A program made the position numbers and the translations under genes. From JALHNI01 sp044226365 (lineage in GTDB: Bacteria; Acidobacteriota; Terriglobia; Bryobacterales; Bryobacteraceae), in the NCBI GenBank assembly GCA_044226365.1, contig JBGAHE010000007.1:37515-101514 (forward strand): a DNA stretch of 64,000 nt, given 5' to 3'. This document shows, in pieces, positions 58,962 to 64,000 of this stretch. Each line of letters starts with the position of its first letter. The stretch's first letter is position 1. The notes under the pieces were generated by a model. The model saw nothing but the letters and a program-made list of their open reading frames with translations, did no database searches and was not told the origin of the DNA.

Positions 58962-59807
58962 ATGCGACACTACTTCCGCGTGTCAACTTACCGCGGACGC
59001 TTCGCCCCGTCTCCCACCGGCGACCTGCACTTCGGCAGCCTCGTTGCCGCCGTCGCCAGCTACCTGGACGCCCGCCGCGCGGGCGGCCAATGGCTCGTCC
59101 GCATCGAAGACATCGATGGCCCGCGCACCGTCCCCGGCGCCGCTGATCGCATCCTCCGCTGCCTCGAAGCCTACGGCCTCTATTGGGACGAAACCGTGCT
59201 TTATCAAAGCGAGCGCGACGAAGCCTATGCCGCCGCCCTCGCCCAACTCGGCGACCTGATCTACCCCTGCGGCTGCACGCGCCGCGAGTTGGGGAATCGC
59301 GAGTATTACCCGGGCACCTGCCGCCACGGCCTCGCCCCCGGACGCGCTCCCCGCTCCCGCCGGCTGCGCGTCCCCGACCGCGACATCGCCTGGGAGGATC
59401 GCCGGCTCGGCCCCCAGCACGAGAACCTCACCCACACCACCGGCGACTTTGTCCTCCAACGCGCCGACGGCCTCTGGGCCTACCAGCTCGCCGTCGTCGT
59501 CGACGATGGCGCCCAGCACATCACCGACATCGTCCGCGGCGAAGACCTTCTCACCTCCACGGCGCGCCAGATCTATCTGCAGGAGTGCCTCGGCCTGCCG
59601 CGCCCACGCTATCTCCACGTGCCCCTCGTCACCGACGAGCTCGGCCAGAAGCTCAGTAAGCAGTCGAAGGCTCACCCGGTCCCCCTCGCCGGAGACGCCG
59701 CCACCCTCGCCGCCGCCTTCCGCTTTCTGGGCCACCCCGCCCCTCCAGGACTCAGCCTCAGCGACCTTTGGTCCTGGGCCCTGACATCAAGGCATCAAAA
59801 TAGATGA
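58962..59807 (+). CDS. gluQ: Glutamyl-Q tRNA(Asp) synthetase
   Basis: Truncated class I glutamyl-tRNA synthetase paralog (281 residues) that attaches glutamate to queuosine-34 of tRNA-Asp. It has FAPSPTGDLHFGSL (HIGH-type), RIEDID, a zinc site of Cys residues in CGCTRRELGNREYYPGTC, and KLSKQ in place of KMSKS. It lacks an anticodon-binding domain, as expected. GGAG stands 5 bases before the ATG. Its 3' end carries the vapB operator. Confidence 0.94.
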   Translation: MRHYFRVSTYRGRFAPSPTGDLHFGSLVAAVASYLDARRAGGQWLVRIEDIDGPRTVPGAADRILRCLEAYGLYWDETVLYQSERDEAYAAALAQLGDLIYPCGCTRRELGNREYYPGTCRHGLAPGRAPRSRRLRVPDRDIAWEDRRLGPQHENLTHTTGDFVLQRADGLWAYQLAVVVDDGAQHITDIVRGEDLLTSTARQIYLQECLGLPRPRYLHVPLVTDELGQKLSKQSKAHPVPLAGDAATLAAAFRFLGHPAPPGLSLSDLWSWALTSRHQNR

Positions 59808-59820
59808 TGCTATGATGCTA
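59792..59820 (+). promoter_or_regulatory. vapBC operator: inverted and tandem repeats
   Basis: GCATCA (59792-59797) and TGATGC (59805-59810) form an inverted repeat, and TGATGCTA is repeated perfectly in tandem (59805-59812 and 59813-59820), directly before the vapB start. Such closely spaced half-sites are what a ribbon-helix-helix antitoxin binds when it represses its own operon. The site overlaps the last codons of gluQ. Confidence 0.6.
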
Positions 59821-59822
59821 AT

Positions 59823-60077
59823 GTGCGAACCACTGTGACCTTAGACGCCGACGTTCAAGCGCTCCTCGATCGCCTGATGGAAGAGCGCGGCATCTCCTTC
59901 AAAGAAGCCCTGAACACCGCGGTTCGCGCCAGCTTGAGCCAGCCCTCCTCGCGCACCTTTGTTCAACAATCTTTCTCCCTGGGGAGCGAACAGAACTTTC
60001 GCTGGGAAAAGGCTCTCTCGGCAGCCTCGGCTCTCGAAGATGAGGAACTGGGCCGCAAGCTCGCGCTCCGCAAATGA
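59823..60077 (+). CDS. Ribbon-helix-helix antitoxin (VapB-like)
   Basis: 84-residue antitoxin that should neutralise the PIN toxin encoded next. The N-terminal ribbon-helix-helix segment is RTTVTLDADVQALLDRLMEERGISFKEALNTAVR (about 2-36); the C-terminal 45 residues should wrap the toxin. It starts at GTG 59823 and its stop overlaps the toxin start (ATGA), the usual antitoxin-first coupling. No ribosome-binding site is obvious. Confidence 0.85.
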   Translation: MRTTVTLDADVQALLDRLMEERGISFKEALNTAVRASLSQPSSRTFVQQSFSLGSEQNFRWEKALSAASALEDEELGRKLALRK

Positions 60078-60505
60078 TTGTCGTCGATGTCAATCTTCTG
60101 ATCTACGCCGTCAACTCCGACGCACCCGATCATCAACGCGCTCGACAATGGCTCGAGTCAGCCATCGCCGGTTCGCAGACGGTGGGACTGCCGTGGATGG
60201 TCCTTCTCGCCTTTCTTCGTCTGACGACCCGCGCCGGACTCTTCGAGCGGCCACTCTCCGTTGGCGACGCGCTGCACCTGATCGAGACCTGGATGGCTCA
60301 ACCAGCCGTCATCGTCCCTCAGCCCACCCCGCGGCATTTGTCCATCCTGCGAGAGCTCCTCGCCCCGTTTGGCACCGCCGGCAATCTCACTTCCGATGCC
60401 CATCTGGCCGCCTTGGCGATCGAACACAACGCCGAACTCTGTTCGGCCGACGGCGACTTCCGGCGTTTCGCTCGCCTGCGTTGGCGCAATCCCCTCCAGA
60501 CCTGA
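60074..60505 (+). CDS. vapC: PIN-domain toxin (VapC-like ribonuclease)
   Basis: 143-residue Mg-dependent endoribonuclease toxin. Acidic-site residues include Asp5 in VVDVNLLIYAVN, and the Asp in TSDAHLAALAIEHNAELCSADGDFRRF. The central acidic position that is usually Glu falls in WMVLLAFLRL, the form found in the LLAFxR subgroup of VapC. It is coupled to the antitoxin. Likely cleaves tRNA or rRNA, but the target is not shown. Confidence 0.88.
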   Translation: MIVVDVNLLIYAVNSDAPDHQRARQWLESAIAGSQTVGLPWMVLLAFLRLTTRAGLFERPLSVGDALHLIETWMAQPAVIVPQPTPRHLSILRELLAPFGTAGNLTSDAHLAALAIEHNAELCSADGDFRRFARLRWRNPLQT

Positions 60506-60554
60506 GAAACGGCCGCCTCAAGACGCTTGACGTGACTGTTATCCTGAAATAGCT

Positions 60555-61172
60555 ATGGCAGAAATCGCCGAGACGTTCGACGAAGGAGCGCTCATCGCCC
60601 GGGCAAAAGCCGGCGATGATACCGCCTTTACCGAACTCCTCAACCGGTACGAACGCAAGATCTACCGGCTCGCCAAGAACATCACCCAGAATGACGAGGA
60701 TGCGGAGGATGTGCTTCAGGAAGCGTTCCTGAAGGCTTACACCCACCTCGACAACTTCCAGGGCAACAGCAAGTTTTATACCTGGATCGTCCGCATCGCG
60801 GTCAACGAGTCGCTCATGAAGCTGCGCAAGCGAAAGAGCGATAAACTGGTGTCGCTCGACGAACAGGTCGATACCGGCGAAGATATGGTTCCTCGCGAAA
60901 TCGCCGTTTGGGAAGACAATCCCGAACAGCAATACACCCAGGAAGAATTGCGCGGCATTCTCGATAAGTCCGTCGAGAGCCTCGCCCCCATTTTCCGTAG
61001 CGTCTTCGTTCTACGGGATATCGAAGATCTGTCCACCGAAGAGACCGCCGAAGCGCTCGGCATCTCCATTCCGGCGGTGAAGAGCCGCCTGCTGCGCGCC
61101 CGGCTTCAGTTGCGCGAAAAGCTCACCCGATTCTTCCGGCGAAAGGGGGGCAACGAGTTTGCTTTCTTGTAA
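60555..61172 (+). CDS. ECF-type RNA polymerase sigma factor (RpoE-like)
   Basis: 205-residue group-4 sigma factor. Region 2: FTELLNRYERKIYRLAKNITQNDEDAEDVLQEAFLKAY; region 4: STEETAEALGISIPAVKSRLLRARLQLREKL. It shows the RpoE/SigE-type pattern. Its 3' end overlaps the gene of its probable anti-sigma partner by 14 bp. A TTGACG lies about 25 bases before the start, but no good -10 follows. Confidence 0.93.
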   Translation: MAEIAETFDEGALIARAKAGDDTAFTELLNRYERKIYRLAKNITQNDEDAEDVLQEAFLKAYTHLDNFQGNSKFYTWIVRIAVNESLMKLRKRKSDKLVSLDEQVDTGEDMVPREIAVWEDNPEQQYTQEELRGILDKSVESLAPIFRSVFVLRDIEDLSTEETAEALGISIPAVKSRLLRARLQLREKLTRFFRRKGGNEFAFL

Positions 61173-61401
61173 AGACTTCCTCAAGGAACTGAGCGAATAC
61201 CTGGACGATTCCACCGCCCCGAACGTTCGCGCGGAACTCGATCAGCACCTGAAGGAATGTCCGAACTGCTGGGTGGTCGCCGATACCACCAAGAAGACGA
61301 TCAAGGTCTACCGCGATTGCGAAGCCCAGGCGATCCCCGATAAGCTGAAGTCCCGTCTGCTGGCCGCCCTGGAGTCCCGCATGAAGGCTCGAAAAATTTA
61401 A
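61159..61401 (+). CDS. Small anti-sigma factor, zinc-finger type
   Basis: 80-residue soluble protein with the zinc motif DQHLKECPNC (His-x3-Cys-x2-Cys) and no membrane span. It starts at TTG 61159 inside the sigma gene, with AAGGGGGG about 8-9 bases upstream. A soluble ZAS protein next to an ECF sigma suggests a redox or zinc switch instead of envelope sensing; this is inference. Confidence 0.83.
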   Translation: MLSCKDFLKELSEYLDDSTAPNVRAELDQHLKECPNCWVVADTTKKTIKVYRDCEAQAIPDKLKSRLLAALESRMKARKI

Positions 61402-61437
61402 GTCCTTTATTATCAATAACTCCCGGGTTCGTTTCGT

Positions 61438-62781
61438 CTAAGCGGCCGAAAGCGACTTCAGCTTCGCATTCATCGTCGTCCGCTTCAGCCGCAGAATATC
61501 CGCCGCCTGCTTCTTGTTCCCGCCTGTCCGCTGCAGCGCCTGCTGCAACAGCCCCAATTCAAAGCTCCCCACCAGCCGCTCGAAGTCGAGCCCCTCTTCC
61601 GGAATCGAGAGCACCGGCACGCCGGGCACCGCTGCCGGCCGCAATTGCGACGGAACGGGCAAGGCAAAGTCCGCCGCCAGCAGACTCTCCCGCTCGCCGC
61701 TTAAGGCAATCGCCATCTCCACCGCGTTCTCCAGTTGCCGCACATTGCCCGGCCACGAGTAGCCGGCCAGATAGTCGAGCGTCTCGCGCGGCACCGTCTT
61801 CTCGGGCAACCCTTCCATCTGGCAGATCTTGCTGACGAAGTGGCGCACCAGCGCCGGCAGATCTTCGGGTCGGTTCCGCAGCGCGGGCATTTCGAGCGGC
61901 ACCACATTCAGCCGGTAATACAGGTCCTCACGGAAGCGGCCCTCGCGAATGCGCGTCGGCAGATCGGCATTGGTGGCCGCGATCACGCGCACGTCGGCCT
62001 TCATCGTCTTCGAGCTGCCCACGCGCTCGAACTCGCGCTCCTGCAACACGCGCAGTAGCTTCGTTTGCAAATCAAGCGGCAGGTCGCCGATCTCGTCCAG
62101 GAACAGTGTGCCGCCTTGCGCCTGTTCAAAGCGGCCCACGCGGTCCTGCGTCGCTCCCGTGAACGACCCCTTCACATGCCCAAACAGCTCGGCCTCCAGC
62201 AACTCGCGCGGAATCGCATTGCAGTTGATCGCCACAAAAGGCTGCGCGGCGCGGGTGCTCGCCAGATGCAGCGCCCGCGCGGCCATTTCCTTGCCGGTCC
62301 CGGACTCGCCGGTCACCAGCACCGTCGCCCGGCGCGGCCCCACCAGGCGGATCAGATCCGCGATCTTCGTCATCGCGGGACCACTCCCCACCAGCGTCCG
62401 CCGCCACCCTTCGGGCGGCACGGCCGGCCGCGTCCTCGCCCATTGCCGCAACTCCCGCCCCAGTTCGTCTCCGCCGATCGTCTTCGGCAGTACCCGCGCC
62501 GCCCCCTGCCGCAATAGCCGCCCCGCCCGCTCCAGCAGCTCAGCTGGAGTCCCCGGCTCCATCAGGAACACGACCGGCAGTTGCCGGTCCCTCAACAGCA
62601 ACTCCCGCAGCAACACCTCGTCAGACTCCACCTGTCCGACCAACACCACATCGAACTCCTGTAAAGACATTTGCTCCAACGCCAGCCAAGGTTCATCGTG
62701 ATGAACCGTAGCGGCAATTGGCAGACCCGAACCAATGGATAAGAGACGCATGGAGATTGTTAAACCGAACCCTCCATCCAT
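61438..62781 (-). CDS. Sigma54-dependent activator (NtrC family) with degenerate receiver
   Basis: 447-residue enhancer-binding protein. The N-terminal receiver-like domain (about 10-115) lacks the phosphoacceptor: Gly49 in FDVVLVGQV sits where Asp is expected. The AAA+ domain is complete: GESGTGKE (158-165), GSFTGA (205-210, Ser in place of the usual Ala of GAFTGA), LFLDEIGD (226-233), and the WPGNVRQLEN arginine-finger region. The C-terminal Fis-type helix is GNKKQAADILRLKRTTMNAKL. I chose ATG 62779-62781 because AGGA lies 6 bases upstream; ATG 62749-62751 is possible. Confidence 0.9.
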   Translation of the reverse strand: MDGGFGLTISMRLLSIGSGLPIAATVHHDEPWLALEQMSLQEFDVVLVGQVESDEVLLRELLLRDRQLPVVFLMEPGTPAELLERAGRLLRQGAARVLPKTIGGDELGRELRQWARTRPAVPPEGWRRTLVGSGPAMTKIADLIRLVGPRRATVLVTGESGTGKEMAARALHLASTRAAQPFVAINCNAIPRELLEAELFGHVKGSFTGATQDRVGRFEQAQGGTLFLDEIGDLPLDLQTKLLRVLQEREFERVGSSKTMKADVRVIAATNADLPTRIREGRFREDLYYRLNVVPLEMPALRNRPEDLPALVRHFVSKICQMEGLPEKTVPRETLDYLAGYSWPGNVRQLENAVEMAIALSGERESLLAADFALPVPSQLRPAAVPGVPVLSIPEEGLDFERLVGSFELGLLQQALQRTGGNKKQAADILRLKRTTMNAKLKSLSAA

Positions 62782-62847
62782 CGGATTCCTGCCGGAAAGT
62801 CTTAGAAGAAAAAGCACTTACCACTCTGCTGCCCCTCTGGCGTACCG

Positions 62848-62860
62848 CCGCATTGTGCGG
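62848..62860. repeat. Small perfect inverted repeat
   Basis: CCGCA-TTG-TGCGG, a 13-base dyad between the NtrC-like start and the tRNA-like fragment. It could be an operator or part of the tRNA promoter region. Confidence 0.35.
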
Positions 62861-62861
62861 A

Positions 62862-62900
62862 GCGGGAGATGGTGGTAGCTTAGTGGTAGCCCTCCCATGA
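62862..62900 (+). pseudogene. tRNA-like 5' half fragment
   Basis: This 39-base segment begins with the same GCGGGAG as the intact tRNA-Gly acceptor arm, continues with a D-arm-like AGCTTAGTGGTAGC, and ends with TCCCATGA where the anticodon loop would be. It has no 3' half. It looks like a decayed duplicate of the tRNA's 5' part, left by an earlier rearrangement or integration. Confidence 0.5.
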
Positions 62901-62975
62901 GCGGGAGTAATTCAGTGGTAGAATGTCAGCTTCCCAAGCTGGACGTCGCCGGTTCGACCCCGGTCTCCCGCTCCA
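62901..62975 (+). tRNA. tRNA-Gly (anticodon CCC)
   Basis: Complete cloverleaf of 75 bases with encoded CCA: acceptor stem GCGGGAG with CTCCCGC (7 perfect pairs), D-stem ATTC with GAAT, anticodon stem TCAGC with GCTGG around loop TTCCCAA giving anticodon CCC, and T-arm GCCGG-TTCGACC-CCGGT. It reads GGG codons. The tyrosine integrase 82 bp downstream suggests its 3' end is an attachment site. Confidence 0.95.
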
Positions 62976-62976
62976 T

Positions 62977-62998
62977 AACTCATGAAATACAATGAGTT
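62977..62998. repeat. Inverted repeat just after the tRNA
   Basis: AACTCAT (62977-62983) and ATGAGTT (62992-62998) form a perfect 7-bp inverted repeat with an 8-base spacer, directly after the tRNA 3' end. Further on, TGCACT occurs twice (near 63028-63045). These may be integrase/excisionase arm sites or a weak tRNA terminator (no T-run). Confidence 0.45.
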
Positions 62999-63056
62999 GC
63001 GAGGATCGCCAAGTAGCCCTAAAAACCTGCACTCTTTTGCACTACATTAGGGATCG

Positions 63057-64000
63057 TCACGACGCCTTCCGTTTTTCCATCGGCACCACCTTCCGGCGAT
63101 AGACGGAATCTTCCAACTTCTTGGCGGCGACACCCTTCTGCTGGATATTGCTCTTCGTGTACACGTCAAGCGATACGCCGATGCCGTGGCCCCGCTGATC
63201 GGCAGACACCTTCGGATCGACCTTCGCACCGTGGCTCAAACTGCCGTTCGTTCGGCGCATCACCTTGAAATCTACCCATCCGAGATCGACCTTCTCCAAC
63301 GCTGGACGAATGTGGCGACGGAGCAGGTTATCCCGCCAAAGCGGTGTCTCCCGATTTTCCGACGCGAACACCCATGCGGTTGGTTCAGGATCAACCGCCG
63401 ATTTCAACCACTGAACAAGCAAAGCGGCTGTACGCGGCGGAACGGCCACTGTCCGGGTCTTGCCACCCTTGGGGGCGTCGAGATCACCGCGATAAACCCG
63501 CTGCTCAATCTCGACTGAACTTCCGTCCGATGCGACGTTCTGGCGTTGAATCGCCAACATCTCGCCGGGGCGCAAGCCCGAGAAGATCGCCAGATGGAGA
63601 ATGACCTTCTCCCGGAATTCAACCGCGCCGAACGCATTCTCAACGTCAGCGGCGGTCATTACAGGACAGTCTCCTTTCTTGGCATTGCGTGGCGTGTACA
63701 GGGCCGTCGCCGGATTGGTATTCAGCACTTTTTCGGCAACCGCCAACTCGAAGATCGAGTTCAGATCCCACCGAAGATGCTTTAGCATTGACTCGCCGAT
63801 GGTGTCCACCTTGCTGTCTAGATAGGCTTGCAACCCGGTTGGGGTGAAGCTCTCTAGTTGGCGGTTTCCGAGGTCTCCAATAATGTGAACCTCGATCCGG
63901 TTCTCCGTGGTTCCCTTCGTGGAGTCTTTCCACTTCCCGCGTTGGAACGGCAGGTACACCTGATTCACGAACTCGCTCACCAGCACAGGGCGAACCTCCT
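63057..64000 (-). CDS. Tyrosine recombinase/integrase, 5' end outside window
   Basis: Site-specific phage-type integrase, about 313 visible residues. A core-binding domain (about 5-105, WKDSTKGTTENRIEVHII and LDSKVDTIGESMLKHLRWDLNSIFELAV) precedes the catalytic domain with the first Arg in SGLRPGEML, Lys in GGKTRTVAV, Arg in FKVMRRT (the usual His two residues earlier is Lys/Val here, as in this subfamily), GHG, and Tyr in LDVYTK. The frame is still open at base 64000, so the N-terminal arm-binding region is probably cut off; a GTG at 63984-63986 exists but is unlikely to be the start. The 3' end faces the tRNA-Gly. Confidence 0.9.
   Translation of the reverse strand, partial: EVRPVLVSEFVNQVYLPFQRGKWKDSTKGTTENRIEVHIIGDLGNRQLESFTPTGLQAYLDSKVDTIGESMLKHLRWDLNSIFELAVAEKVLNTNPATALYTPRNAKKGDCPVMTAADVENAFGAVEFREKVILHLAIFSGLRPGEMLAIQRQNVASDGSSVEIEQRVYRGDLDAPKGGKTRTVAVPPRTAALLVQWLKSAVDPEPTAWVFASENRETPLWRDNLLRRHIRPALEKVDLGWVDFKVMRRTNGSLSHGAKVDPKVSADQRGHGIGVSLDVYTKSNIQQKGVAAKKLEDSVYRRKVVPMEKRKAS

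Larger units (their letters stand above)
62951..64000. mobile_element. Edge of element integrated at tRNA-Gly
   Basis: A tRNA gene followed within 82 bp by an integrase pointing toward it is the standard left end of a tRNA-targeted prophage or island. The likely att core is the tRNA 3' half (from about 62951). The other end and cargo are beyond the window. The intergenic DNA here is visibly richer in A/T than the rest of the window. Confidence 0.6.

Noticed and set aside
59821..59823. ATG at 59821 as the vapB start
   Set aside because: It is in another frame; the antitoxin frame starts with GTG at 59823.
62862..62900. Functional second tRNA gene
   Set aside because: It has no T-arm or 3' acceptor strand before the next tRNA begins.
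63057..63986. Integrase as an N-terminally truncated pseudogene
   Set aside because: The reading frame is still open at the last base of the window, so the missing start is most simply outside it.
1..64000. CRISPR array, rRNA genes or insertion sequences
   Set aside because: No regularly spaced repeats, rRNA segments or transposase genes were seen on either strand.

Overview
The window looks like chromosomal DNA from an acidobacterium of the Bryobacterales/'Solibacter' type. This is an inference from gene content: two proteins with the Solibacter-type TIGR03437 domain, an ADOP-type duplicated permease paired with a PadR regulator, an Oar-like TonB-dependent receptor with a carboxypeptidase-regulatory N-domain, and paired DUF1501/DUF1549 and DUF1592/DUF1552 genes. 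The DNA is GC-rich and densely coded, with many 4-bp ATGA overlaps. No gene-free stretch exceeds 300 bases; the longest is the 227-base leader before the cellulose operon.

Layout. 1-7632: a partial 3-methyladenine glycosylase (Tag), a secreted esterase, a MiaE-like tRNA hydroxylase, a three-gene coupled run (TIM-barrel isomerase-like, SDR, thioredoxin-like), a glycerophosphodiesterase and an SBBP beta-propeller protein. 7633-20564: a cellulose synthesis operon, bcsQ - bcsA/bcsB fused in one ORF - bcsZ - bcsC, followed 8 bp later by a TIGR03437 secreted protein; a structured leader precedes it and a GH9/CBM3 cellulase converges on its end. 23544-34208: a zinc alcohol dehydrogenase, the PadR-ADOP pair, and a DUF1549 - DUF1501 - TonB receptor run. 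34346-39129: a membrane-anchored winged-helix-type regulator divergent from a coupled triad of cupredoxin, HD-GYP c-di-GMP phosphodiesterase and outer-membrane beta-barrel. 39116-48894: two ankyrin proteins, DUF1592-DUF1552, a PQQ dehydrogenase with a lanthanide-type Asp plus its diheme cytochrome, and a copper-monooxygenase-like cytochrome. 49007-50752: a strongly codon-biased TIGR03437 protein with a hairpin leader. 50749-56861: a minus-strand run thpR-plsY-gpsA-ECF sigma-anti-sigma-DUF3106-oxidoreductase-rsm22. 56886-62781: Mpg glycosylase, DUF1080 protein, protein phosphatase, GluQRS, VapBC, a second ECF sigma/anti-sigma pair and an NtrC-like activator with a degenerate receiver. 62862-64000: a tRNA-like fragment, intact tRNA-Gly(CCC) and a tyrosine integrase, probably the edge of an integrated element continuing beyond the window.

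How the parts connect: c-di-GMP is a recurring theme, with a PilZ-bearing cellulose synthase that should be activated by it and a transmembrane HD-GYP enzyme that should degrade it. Matrix production (Bcs), matrix trimming or degradation (BcsZ, GH9) and secreted TIGR03437 proteins sit together. The best candidates for something undescribed are the cupredoxin/HD-GYP/porin triad and the unassigned RNA-like leader of the cellulose operon.
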